The notes beneath the pieces are model-generated. The model was not told where the DNA came from. It worked only from the letters and a program-made list of their open reading frames with translations, and ran no database searches. From assembly GCA_964548535.1 (NCBI GenBank), contig CAZJRQ010000001.1:62001-126000 (forward strand): a stretch of 64,000 bases of DNA. The letters are read 5' to 3'. The translations under genes and the position numbers were made by a program. Numbering within the stretch: position 1 is the stretch's first letter; each line of letters opens with the position of its first letter. Source of the DNA: CAZJRQ01 sp964548535 (lineage in GTDB: Bacteria > Bacillota > Clostridia > Oscillospirales > Ruminococcaceae). Below are positions 44,304 through 52,969 of this stretch, in pieces.

Positions 44304-45480
44304 TATCGTCTTCCTTAATTTCATCCAGAAATTCAGCAATTCGACTAATGGCTTCCTTCAGATGCTTTATCGAGTAAGCATAAGAAACTCGAATAAATCC
44401 CTCTCCGCATTTACCAAAAGCAGTACCAGGGACAACAGCTACCTTTTTAGTCTTTACTAATCTTTCACAGAATTCATCACTCGAAAGTCCCGATGATTTT
44501 ATACAAGGAAAAACATAAAAAGCACCTTGCGGAGTAAAACAATCAAGACCAAGCTTATTAAAAGCATCTACTACAAAACGTCGGCGCATATTATATTCAT
44601 TTCGCATTTTCACAACATCATCACGGCACGAATTTAGCGCTGTGATCGCTGCGTACTGGCTTACTGTTGGCGATGACATTATTGCATACTGATGTAATTT
44701 CAGTATATGCGAAATGATTTGCTCTGGTCCAGCCATAAATCCTAATCGCCAGCCTGTCATTGCAAATGCTTTGGAAAAACCATTTATTACAATTGTTCTT
44801 TCCCTCATGCCTTCAATTTCGGCAATGGAGCAGTGTGGTTCAGAATATGTTAGCTCTGAATAAATTTCATCAGATGCCACTAGAACGTTTGTTCCACGTA
44901 GAACATCGGCAATTTCTTCCAAATCTTCTCGTCGCATTACTGCTCCTGTTGGATTGTTAGGAAATGGCATAATTAGCATTTTTGTCTTGTTTGTGATTTT
45001 CGCTCTTAGCTCATCAGCTGTTAATCTAAATTCATTTTCTGCTTTAGTTTCAATTGGAACCGGTATTCCATGCATAAGTGAAATTATCGGGGAATAACAG
45101 ACAAATGATGGCTCTACTACCAAAACTTCATCTCCTGGATTTACTACTGCACGTATTGTCAAGTCAATAGCTTCTGATCCGCCAACTGTTACAATAACTT
45201 CATTTTCTGGACAATATTTTGTGTGTATTGTTTTTTCAAAATACTCGGCAATTTGTTTTCTCAAATCAATTAGGCCAGCATTTGCGGTGTAAACAATTCT
45301 GCCTTTTTCGAGTGTATGTATTGCTGATTGTCTTATTTTCCACGGCGTTTTAAAATCAGGTTCACCAACGCCCAATGAAATAACACCCTCAACTGATTGT
45401 GCAATATCAAAAAACTTTCTGATTCCTGATGGTTTCATCTTAACAACTTCATCAGAAAGTAACTTATCATAATCTATCAT
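44296..45480 (-). CDS. class I/II aminotransferase (aspartate aminotransferase family)
   Basis: 394 aa PLP enzyme. GVGEPDFKTPW, NPTGAVM, DEIYSELTYS and the PLP Lys in NGFSKAFAMTGWRLGFMAGP, plus the C-terminal Arg in EGFIRVSYA. Subfamily resembles PatA/aromatic or aspartate transaminases; the donor is not determinable. Overlaps the Lrp-type regulator by 4 nt (ATGA), which suggests amino-acid-responsive control. Confidence 0.9.
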   Translation of the reverse strand: MIDYDKLLSDEVVKMKPSGIRKFFDIAQSVEGVISLGVGEPDFKTPWKIRQSAIHTLEKGRIVYTANAGLIDLRKQIAEYFEKTIHTKYCPENEVIVTVGGSEAIDLTIRAVVNPGDEVLVVEPSFVCYSPIISLMHGIPVPIETKAENEFRLTADELRAKITNKTKMLIMPFPNNPTGAVMRREDLEEIADVLRGTNVLVASDEIYSELTYSEPHCSIAEIEGMRERTIVINGFSKAFAMTGWRLGFMAGPEQIISHILKLHQYAIMSSPTVSQYAAITALNSCRDDVVKMRNEYNMRRRFVVDAFNKLGLDCFTPQGAFYVFPCIKSSGLSSDEFCERLVKTKKVAVVPGTAFGKCGEGFIRVSYAYSIKHLKEAISRIAEFLDEIKEDDNE

Positions 45481-45956
45481 GGAGAAATCATTCCTCTTTC
45501 ATCTGTTTCGTCACTGCTTATGTTTATGCCGTTTTCTTTATAATTCTTCAGTACAAAATGCGTTGTTGTCGCCTGTACTGCATCTATGGCAGCTAATCTT
45601 TGAGATACAAATTGTGAAATATCACGTATATCATTGCCGTTAACTGAAACTAAAATATCATATCCGCCGGACATAAGTCTTACAGATTCTACTTGGTCAA
45701 AGGCAGAAATTTCTCCAGCAATTTCGTCAAATCCACTTTGTGACAACGGAGTAACTTTCAATTCAATTAAAGCTGAAATTGAGCTGCTATCAAGTGCATG
45801 TTCATCGATAATAGCTGAGTATCCTTTGATAACTCCGGCACATTCTAATTTTTTTATTTCATCCGCGACTTGCTGCTCAGTTTTATCAAGCATAACGGCT
45901 AGTTCTGCATCTGATAAGCGTGCGTTAGTTTTTAACAATTTTACAATAGAATTCAT
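45477..45956 (-). CDS. Lrp/AsnC family transcriptional regulator
   Basis: 159 aa. N-terminal winged helix (LLKTNARLSDAELAVMLDKTE, first 55 residues, given in part) and C-terminal RAM domain (about 65-140, VESVRLMSGGYDILVSVNGND) that binds an amino acid. First gene of a minus-strand operon and overlapping the aminotransferase, so it probably regulates that operon and itself. AAGGAGG precedes the ATG. Confidence 0.93.
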   Translation of the reverse strand: MNSIVKLLKTNARLSDAELAVMLDKTEQQVADEIKKLECAGVIKGYSAIIDEHALDSSSISALIELKVTPLSQSGFDEIAGEISAFDQVESVRLMSGGYDILVSVNGNDIRDISQFVSQRLAAIDAVQATTTHFVLKNYKENGINISSDETDERGMISP

Positions 45957-46149
45957 AAAAAAACCTCCTTAATTAGCTATGTTATATAAATATATTATAA
46001 CCTTTTTCAAGCAAAAAGTCAATTTATTTAATTATGCGATTTTTGCTATATTAAACAAGAATAATCCTCATATAGGCAGAAATTCAATTTTACCAAAACA
46101 GCATATAAATCTAACATTTTCACAATTTAAGATTTTTCTTGTTTTTATG

Positions 46150-46178
46150 TTGACAAAGCAATTATAATGTTTTATACT
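46150..46178 (+). promoter_or_regulatory. promoter upstream of the FlaR-like gene
   Basis: TTGACA (46150-46155), 17-bp spacer, TATACT (46173-46178), 44 nt before the start codon. Confidence 0.72.
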
Positions 46179-46221
46179 TATAAATACTCGCGTTGCAATC
46201 ATTTAGCTACTGGAGGTAGAT

Positions 46222-46755
46222 ATGAAAAAGTTTAAGTACAAAAGAATCTTGGTGATTGGCTGTTCAGGCTCTGGTAAATCGACATTTTCTCGAAAACTAT
46301 CAGACATCTTGTCAATTAAATGCACTCATCTTGACAACTTGTTTTGGAAAAGCGGTTGGATTGAAGAAGATAGAAATGTTTTTATCGACAAAATTAAAAA
46401 ATCTTTATCTGAAAACTCTTGGATTATTGATGGACACTATAATACGACTTTGCCGATGCGACTTGAGAATTGTGACCTTGTGATATGGTTTAAGATTAAT
46501 AGGATATATAGCATGACTGGGTATTTAAAACGAATGATAAAGCATTTCGGAAAAACACGACCTGATATTACTGATGGTTGTGATGAAAAGCTGGATTTTG
46601 AATTTATGAAATACATATGGAATTTCGATAAAACACAAAATCAGCCAACTATTGAAATTTTAAAAGATTCCCCAAATGTTCGAATTATAACTTTTAATTC
46701 AAGGAAACAGGCTGATAATTTTTTAAAAAAGATTGAAAATACTCACAACAAATAA
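46222..46755 (+). CDS. P-loop kinase-like protein (FlaR/AAA topology-modulation type)
   Basis: 177 aa. Walker A IGCSGSGKSTFSRKL near the N-terminus, then HLDNLFWKSGW and WIIDGHYNTTLPMRL, typical of the FlaR-type adenylate-kinase-like NTPases annotated as DNA topology modulation proteins. The biological role is not established. GGAGG at 46212-46216; own promoter and terminator, so monocistronic. Confidence 0.83.
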   Translation: MKKFKYKRILVIGCSGSGKSTFSRKLSDILSIKCTHLDNLFWKSGWIEEDRNVFIDKIKKSLSENSWIIDGHYNTTLPMRLENCDLVIWFKINRIYSMTGYLKRMIKHFGKTRPDITDGCDEKLDFEFMKYIWNFDKTQNQPTIEILKDSPNVRIITFNSRKQADNFLKKIENTHNK

Positions 46756-46756
46756 C

Positions 46757-46796
46757 AAAACCACCGTAATTTAAAAGAATAAATTACGGTGGTTTT
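46757..46796. terminator. bidirectional terminator
   Basis: A perfect 17-bp inverted repeat, AAAACCACCGTAATTTA (46757-46773) and its complement (46780-46796), between two convergent genes. Confidence 0.92.
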
Positions 46797-46799
46797 GAT

Positions 46800-47078
46800 T
46801 TATATTGAATTTATGTAGCCTATTATTCCTGCGTGAAGTATTAGTGAGATGAAAAATACAACATAGAATGAAGTATGCTTTGTTTTATGTCTAAATGCAA
46901 GCATTCCAGCGATTTCACCTAAAAATCCACCGCATAATGTAAGTGTGAACAAGGTTTTTTCTGGAATTCGCCACTGCTTTTTTATTGCTCTGCGTTTATC
47001 AATACCGAAAACCACAAAAGTTATAACTGACATTATACCAATAAATACAACATAGTAATGCCTTAAAAATTCTAGCAT
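46800..47078 (-). CDS. DUF1294 membrane protein
   Basis: 92 aa with three hydrophobic segments (about 8-25, 45-60, 70-88). The conserved core FGIDKRRAIKKQWRIPE, then LCGGFLGEIAGMLAFRHKT, identifies DUF1294. Function unknown. ATG 47078 is 6 nt after GGAGG; an in-frame extension to 47114 crosses the purL terminator and is rejected. Confidence 0.87.
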   Translation of the reverse strand: MLEFLRHYYVVFIGIMSVITFVVFGIDKRRAIKKQWRIPEKTLFTLTLCGGFLGEIAGMLAFRHKTKHTSFYVVFFISLILHAGIIGYINSI

Positions 47079-47089
47079 TTTATCCTCCA

Positions 47090-47117
47090 AAAAATACAGG
47101 GTGGAACAATCCACCCT
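47090..47117 (-). terminator. terminator of purL
   Basis: AGGGTGGA (47098-47105) with TCCACCCT (47110-47117). On the minus strand it is followed by GTATTTTTT. Confidence 0.82.
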
Positions 47118-47136
47118 ATACTATATGATTCAAAAG

Positions 47137-50100
47137 TTATTTAAAGTACTTAACTCCATTTTCAAAAATCTGCTGATCTTTATTTCCTGGAATATTAATG
47201 CAAACACCGTTACCTTTACGCTCTGAATGTCCCATTTTACCGAATACTCGTCCATCTGGAGAAGTGATACCTTCAATAGCATCAATTGAAGTGTTAGGGT
47301 TGCAATGGATATCAAGAGTTGGGTTGCCGTCAAAATCAACATACTGCGTTGCGATTTGACCGTTTTCAGCTAGTCTTGCAATTTCTTCTGAAGTAGCTAC
47401 GAAACGTCCTTCACCATGTGAAATTGCAATGCTATGAATATCGCCAACATTTGATGAAGCGAGCCAAGGTGATTTATTTGACGAAATTCTTGTATTAACC
47501 ATTTTAGACTGATGTCTTGCAATAGTATTAAATGTTAGAGTAGGGGAGTCGTTTCTCATTTCAACGATTTCGCCATAAGGCACAAGACCTAGTTTTACAA
47601 GTGCTTGGAAGCCATTACAGATACCCAACATTAATCCGTCACGATTTTTAAGAAGGTCATGAATTGCATCAGTTAGACGTGGATTTCTTAGGAATGATAC
47701 TATAAACTTAGCACTTCCCTCAGGCTCATCACCGCCGCTGAATCCACCTGGAAGCATAACAATTTGTGATGACTTAATCTTTTCTTCCATTGCAGCAACT
47801 GACTCAGAAATTGCCTGCTCATTTAGGTTACGGACTACCAAAATATCAGCCTCAGCACCTGCAGTTTCAAAAGCTCTTGCAGTATCGTACTCGCAGTTTG
47901 TGCCAGGAAATACTGGAATAAGAACCTTTGGCTTTGCTACCTTTATAGCTGGTGCAACTCTTGATTCGGCATTAAAGCTATAAGTTTTTGGAGTATAGTC
48001 AGGCTCTTTTACTTTGACAGGGAACACTGGCTCTAGCTTATCTTCCCAAAGTTTTTCAAGCTTGTTTAGGTCAACTGTATATTTATCAGTAACTATTGAG
48101 TATTCTTCAGTTGTTTCACCGATAACTCTTTCATCAGTTTCAGCATCAACAGCAAGCTCGATTACAAACGAACCATAGCATGCTCTAAATAGTTCCTTAG
48201 CTGTAAGCTCAGATGTAAACTTAAATCCAATCTTATTACCAAGTGCCATTTTAGCAACAGCCTCTGAAACACCGCCGTATGATACTGACCAGCATGACAG
48301 AACTTTCTTATCAGAAATAAGCTTTTCAACCTTATCAAACACTTTTTTTAGTGAGTCAAAGTTTACAAGATTATTTTCATCATACTCAGGTTTTATTAGG
48401 ATTACCTTTGAGCCTGATTTTTTGAACTCCTGTGAAATTACGTTGTCTACTTTTGCAGTCGAAACAGCAAATGATACAAGTGTTGGTGGAACGTCGATTT
48501 CTTCAAAAGTTCCTGACATTGAGTCCTTACCACCGATTGAGCCACATCCTAGCTCTAGCTGAGCTTTGTAAGCACCAAGAAGTGCTGAGAACGGCTTGCC
48601 CCAACGTGATGGGTTGTTTTTAGTTCTTTCAAAATACTCTTGGAATGTTAGCCAGCAATTTTTATAGCTGCCGCCTGTTGCAACAAGCTTTGCAATAGAT
48701 TCTACTACTGCTGAATTTGCACCGTGGTATGGGCTGATTGATGATAGGAATGGATTAAAGCCCCATGCCATTAATGATGAAGTTGTTGTTTCACCCTTCA
48801 GTACTGGGATTTTTGCTGCCATTGCTTGTGTTGGAGTATTCTGATACTTACCGCCGAATGGCATTAGTACTGAACTTGCACCGATTGTTGAGTCAAATCT
48901 CTCGACTAATCCTTTTTGTGAGCAGATGTTTAGATTTGAAATCATTGCTTCCCATCTATCTGCTGTATCTTCACCCAAGTCTTCTGGAGCAAAAATTGGA
49001 GTTTCTACCTTTACCTTTGTATGCTTTTCAGCACCGTTTGAGTTTAGGAAATCTCTTGAAAGGTCTACTATTTCGTTACCGCTCCAATTCATCTTAAGTC
49101 TTGCATCATCAGTAACTCTTGCTACTAGTGTTGCCTCAAGGTTTTCTTTTGCAGCTTCATTTAAGAATTTCTCAAGGTCCTCCTTAGCGATTACAACAGC
49201 CATACGTTCTTGTGATTCTGAAATTGCAAGCTCTGTTCCGTCAAGTCCGTCATATTTCTTTGGTACAGCGTCTAGATTAATTACAAGTCCATCCGTTAGC
49301 TCACCAATTGCAACTGATACTCCGCCTGCACCAAAATCGTTACATCTTTTAATCATTGAAGTAACTTCAGGATTTCTAAATAGTCTTTGAAGTTTTCTTT
49401 CTTCAGGTGCATTACCCTTTTGAACCTCAGCGCCACATGACTCAAGAGATTCAACTGTATGTGACTTAGATGAACCAGTAGCACCGCCACAGCCGTCACG
49501 TCCAGTTCTACCGCCCAAAAGAACAATTAAGTCGCCCTCAATTGGTCTTTCACGGCGAACGTTTGATGCAGGAGCGGCGCCTACTACAGCACCGATTTCC
49601 ATTCTCTTTGCAACATATCCTGGATGATAAATTTCAGTAACATGTCCTGTTGCCAAACCAATTTGGTTACCATATGAAGAATATCCGTTAGCAGCACCTG
49701 CCACGATTTTTCTTTGTGGTAGCTTACCAGAAATTGTATCCTCAACAGGTACAAGTGGATTTCCGGCACCAGTTACACGCATTGCCTGATAAACATAAGA
49801 ACGTCCTGAAAGTGGGTCACGAATAGCGCCGCCAAGACAAGTTGCAGCACCACCGAAAGGCTCAATTTCAGTAGGGTGGTTATGAGTTTCATTCTTAAAC
49901 ATCAACAACCAATCCTCATCAACGCCGTCGATATCAACCTTGATTTTTACTGAGCAAGCATTAATTTCTTCACTCTCATCAAGGTCATTAAGGAAACCGT
50001 CTTTTTTAAGCTTTTTAGCACCGATTACAGCAAGATCCATAAGTGTGATAGGCTTGTCTGTTCTGCCTTTATATAGGTCTTTTCTTGCATTAACGTAATC

Positions 50101-50850
50101 TGCAAAGGTTGCCGCAATATAATCAGCCTCAATATCAACATCATCAACAATTGTAGAGAAAGTTGTATGACGGCAATGGTCAGACCAATAAGTATCAATC
50201 ATCTTAATTTCTGTGATTGTTGGGTTGCGATTTTCTTTATCTTTAAAATATGCCTGACAGAATTTGATATCATCAAAATCCATTGCAAGACCTAGCTCAG
50301 AAAGCAGAGCATTCAAATCTTCATCAGTTGAATAAATGAAACCGTCAATTGTTTCAACGCTTGTAGGAACATCATACTTGACATCTAAAGTTTCAAATGT
50401 TTCTAGAGTAGCCTCACGAGATTCAACTGGATTAATCATATAATTTTTTATTTGTGTTAGTTCGTCATCAGTTAAATTGCCTTTTACAATATAAATTGAA
50501 GCAGATTTAACAACAGGACGCTTACCGCCTGTTAAAAGAGAAATACACTGAGCACATGAATCAGCACGCTGATCAAACTGTCCTGGAAGATATTCAACAG
50601 CAAAAACAAACTCATTTGAACCAATTTCAGGTAGGTGGTCATAAGTTACATCAACAGCAGGCTCTGAGAAAACCACTGGAGTTGCTAGTTTGAAATCATC
50701 AAGTGACAAACCTTCAGCATCGTATCGGTTAATAACTCTAAGTCCCTCAAGATTTTCAAGGGAAAGTGCAGATTTGATTCCGCCGATAATAGAGGAAGCC
50801 TCAACAGCGAATTCAGGTTTTTTTTCAACGTAAATTCTATAAACGGACAT
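47137..50850 (-). CDS. purL: phosphoribosylformylglycinamidine synthase, single-chain
   Basis: 1237 aa. Joins PurS-like, PurL and PurQ functions: FGAR to FGAM in purine synthesis. ATP/substrate domains with WSDHCRHTTF, MFKNETHNHPTEIEPFGGAAT, GGRTGRDGCGGATG and CGSIGGKDSMSG; C-terminal glutaminase (about 960-1237) with PGTNCEYDTA, GGFSGGDEPEG, MLGICNGFQALVKLG (nucleophile Cys) and ISHGEGR. The clostridial long form. No other pur gene is adjacent. ATG after AAGGAG; no purine riboswitch seen. Confidence 0.96.
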   Translation of the reverse strand: MSVYRIYVEKKPEFAVEASSIIGGIKSALSLENLEGLRVINRYDAEGLSLDDFKLATPVVFSEPAVDVTYDHLPEIGSNEFVFAVEYLPGQFDQRADSCAQCISLLTGGKRPVVKSASIYIVKGNLTDDELTQIKNYMINPVESREATLETFETLDVKYDVPTSVETIDGFIYSTDEDLNALLSELGLAMDFDDIKFCQAYFKDKENRNPTITEIKMIDTYWSDHCRHTTFSTIVDDVDIEADYIAATFADYVNARKDLYKGRTDKPITLMDLAVIGAKKLKKDGFLNDLDESEEINACSVKIKVDIDGVDEDWLLMFKNETHNHPTEIEPFGGAATCLGGAIRDPLSGRSYVYQAMRVTGAGNPLVPVEDTISGKLPQRKIVAGAANGYSSYGNQIGLATGHVTEIYHPGYVAKRMEIGAVVGAAPASNVRRERPIEGDLIVLLGGRTGRDGCGGATGSSKSHTVESLESCGAEVQKGNAPEERKLQRLFRNPEVTSMIKRCNDFGAGGVSVAIGELTDGLVINLDAVPKKYDGLDGTELAISESQERMAVVIAKEDLEKFLNEAAKENLEATLVARVTDDARLKMNWSGNEIVDLSRDFLNSNGAEKHTKVKVETPIFAPEDLGEDTADRWEAMISNLNICSQKGLVERFDSTIGASSVLMPFGGKYQNTPTQAMAAKIPVLKGETTTSSLMAWGFNPFLSSISPYHGANSAVVESIAKLVATGGSYKNCWLTFQEYFERTKNNPSRWGKPFSALLGAYKAQLELGCGSIGGKDSMSGTFEEIDVPPTLVSFAVSTAKVDNVISQEFKKSGSKVILIKPEYDENNLVNFDSLKKVFDKVEKLISDKKVLSCWSVSYGGVSEAVAKMALGNKIGFKFTSELTAKELFRACYGSFVIELAVDAETDERVIGETTEEYSIVTDKYTVDLNKLEKLWEDKLEPVFPVKVKEPDYTPKTYSFNAESRVAPAIKVAKPKVLIPVFPGTNCEYDTARAFETAGAEADILVVRNLNEQAISESVAAMEEKIKSSQIVMLPGGFSGGDEPEGSAKFIVSFLRNPRLTDAIHDLLKNRDGLMLGICNGFQALVKLGLVPYGEIVEMRNDSPTLTFNTIARHQSKMVNTRISSNKSPWLASSNVGDIHSIAISHGEGRFVATSEEIARLAENGQIATQYVDFDGNPTLDIHCNPNTSIDAIEGITSPDGRVFGKMGHSERKGNGVCINIPGNKDQQIFENGVKYFK

Positions 50851-50879
50851 AAATACATCTCCTTACATTAGATATAATA

Positions 50880-50909
50880 ATTATACTACAATTTCAAGGT
50901 TCTTGTCAA
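50880..50909 (-). promoter_or_regulatory. promoter of purL
   Basis: On the minus strand TTGACA (50909-50904), 18-bp spacer, TATAAT (50885-50880), about 30 nt before the start codon. Confidence 0.8.
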
Positions 50910-50956
50910 CACTTGAAGCATTTTAAATAAATAAGTCTGTAAAATTCAAAATTTGT

Positions 50957-52267
50957 CTATTTTCCAATAACCTCGCCTATACAAAAATCATCTTGAACGT
51001 TAATGATTTTTACAGCAAATAACTTTCTTTTCCACGAAATGTCTTGTGGCTGTGCAGGCACTTTCACTTGAACATAATTTGAGGTGTACCCTTGATGAAA
51101 ATCTAGATTGTTTTCTTTTTCAAACAAAACAGTTTCTTCTCTGCCAATCATACTATCTAAATAGTCAGCAGTCATTTGCTTGCACTGCTTGTCCATAATT
51201 GCGGCACGTTTTTCTTTAATTGACTTCGGCAAATGGTCATCTCTTTTTGCGGCAACTGTACCTTCTCTTTTGGAATATGGGAAGATGTGAACCTTTGAAA
51301 AGCCTATTTTCTTTACAAAATCAAGAGATTCTTTAAAGTCTTCATCAGTTTCTCCAGCAAATCCGACCATTACATCGGTTGTAAAAGAGCAGTTTGGAAA
51401 TGCTTTTTTGAGCTTTTTACACAACAGCTCGTACTCATCAGCTGTGTATTTTCTATTCATTGCTTTCAGTGTTTTATTACACCCGCTTTGAAGTGATAAA
51501 TGAAACTGAGGACACAGATTTTCAAGTGATGAAAGTCTAGAAATATCCTCATCAGAAATCATTTCAGGCTCAATTGAACCAAGTCTTACTCTGCACTGTG
51601 GGGCTGATTTGCATACAGCTTCAATAGCGTCAACAAACTTTACATCATTATTAAAATCATTGCCATAACAGCAAAGATTTATACCGACTAGAACAAGCTC
51701 CATATGACCGCTGTCATGCAATATTTTAGCCTCTTGCTTTATATCTTCGATAGGCTTTGAGCGGATATGTCCACGTGCATATGGGATTATACAATAGGTG
51801 CAATACTGGTCACAGCCGTCTTGAATTTTTATATAGGCACGAGTTTTGGTTTCAACTGAGTCATTAACCATACTCTCAAATTTTTCTTCCTTAGTATGTG
51901 CTGGGATGCTTATAATACGCTGTCTGTGGACGAGAAATTCTTCAATAAAGTCTGGTATTTTAGTCTTATTTGATGCACCTGTTACAATGTCACAATCAGT
52001 CATTTGCTCGGCATCATCAGAAAATGCTTGTGGAAAACAACCAGTTAAAACTACAACTGAATTGGGATTTTGCTTTTTAATCTTATGCAAAAGTTGTCGG
52101 CATTTTAAGTCGCTGTGAGCTGTGACCGTACAGGTGTTTACTACTGCTATATCACAATCAGATATTTTGTTCACAGCAGAAAAACCGCGCGATTCAAGAT
52201 TTTGTTTTATATTTTCTGTTTCGTATTGGTTAACTTTACATCCAAAAGTGTAATAAAAAATATTCAT
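50957..52267 (-). CDS. mtaB: tRNA t6A37 methylthiotransferase MtaB
   Basis: 436 aa. N-terminal MTTase domain with TFGCKVNQYETEN, NTCTVTAHSD and LTGCFPQ (three cluster Cys), the radical SAM motif DGCDQYCTYCIIPYARG, and a C-terminal TRAM domain (about 370-430). Converts t6A to ms2t6A next to tRNA anticodons reading ANN codons. The CKVNQYE form marks MtaB rather than MiaB or RimO. AAGGA upstream of the ATG. Confidence 0.95.
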   Translation of the reverse strand: MNIFYYTFGCKVNQYETENIKQNLESRGFSAVNKISDCDIAVVNTCTVTAHSDLKCRQLLHKIKKQNPNSVVVLTGCFPQAFSDDAEQMTDCDIVTGASNKTKIPDFIEEFLVHRQRIISIPAHTKEEKFESMVNDSVETKTRAYIKIQDGCDQYCTYCIIPYARGHIRSKPIEDIKQEAKILHDSGHMELVLVGINLCCYGNDFNNDVKFVDAIEAVCKSAPQCRVRLGSIEPEMISDEDISRLSSLENLCPQFHLSLQSGCNKTLKAMNRKYTADEYELLCKKLKKAFPNCSFTTDVMVGFAGETDEDFKESLDFVKKIGFSKVHIFPYSKREGTVAAKRDDHLPKSIKEKRAAIMDKQCKQMTADYLDSMIGREETVLFEKENNLDFHQGYTSNYVQVKVPAQPQDISWKRKLFAVKIINVQDDFCIGEVIGK

Positions 52268-52408
52268 TAGTTCAATTCCTTACTTAATTAGTGTACAAAT
52301 TATAACATATTTTTTATGAAAACTATTAATAATTTGCACAAAATTCAAACGCTTGATTTATTGCTATTGCCTATTATACTATATTTATTTTTTTTTTGCA
52401 AATTCTTC

Positions 52409-52436
52409 TTGACTTTTTGGAAAAAACGTATATAAT
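52409..52436 (+). promoter_or_regulatory. promoter of the HPr-like gene
   Basis: TTGACT (52409-52414), 16-bp spacer, TATAAT (52431-52436), after a T-rich stretch; about 80 nt before the start. Confidence 0.7.
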
Positions 52437-52518
52437 TAAAAGTGTAGAGTACAAATATGACTTTGCAAAAATATACAGTTAATGGATGGGTACGCCCAAC
52501 CTAATAGGAGGAGTTTTT

Positions 52519-52749
52519 ATGAAAAAGGTTAATATTATGCTGGATTCTATCGCAGCAGTAAAGAAATTTGTTAGTGTTGTATCAATGTATGATTTTGATG
52601 TGGATTTGGCTTCTGGAAGATATGCTGTTGACGCTAAGTCAATCATGGGTATTTTCAGCCTTGACCTTTCAAATCCTATTGAGTTGACTGCACACACTGA
52701 CGATGCTGATAAGTTCTTGGGTGAAATCAAGGATTTCATTATCGCTTAA
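52519..52749 (+). CDS. HPr-like protein lacking the phosphorylated histidine
   Basis: 76 aa, HPr fold length. AVDAKSIMGIFSLDLSNPIEL matches the region around Ser46 of HPr (KSIMG is typical), so a regulatory serine may be kept. The N-terminal site that should read GLHARPA is replaced by SIAAVKKFVSV, with no His. It therefore cannot act in the sugar phosphotransferase chain and may be a Crh-like regulator (inference). ATG 52519 with AGGAGGAG. Followed by a terminator. Confidence 0.8.
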   Translation: MKKVNIMLDSIAAVKKFVSVVSMYDFDVDLASGRYAVDAKSIMGIFSLDLSNPIELTAHTDDADKFLGEIKDFIIA

Positions 52750-52864
52750 TTTGTGCCGTTTGAGCATTTATACTTAAAAAATATGGTTCCTTTAACTTTT
52801 TAATACAGTCAATGTTTATACACTTGTATTGATGTTGGCGGATGTTAATGTGATTATTTTTATG

Positions 52865-52892
52865 GAAGACTGATTTTCAGTCTTCTTTTTTT
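52865..52892 (+). terminator. terminator after the HPr-like gene
   Basis: GAAGACTGA (52865-52873) pairs with TCAGTCTTC (52877-52885), followed by a run of seven Ts. Confidence 0.88.
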
Positions 52893-52969
52893 ATTTATAT
52901 TGCTGTTTTGTATAATATTTTCAGGACGTGCCGAATATCTATTTAGTAAAAGAAATAGGAGGGCGTATT

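Noticed and set aside
47079..47136. Extension of the DUF1294 gene to 47114
   Set aside because: The added stretch contains the purL terminator, and the ribosome site fits ATG 47078.
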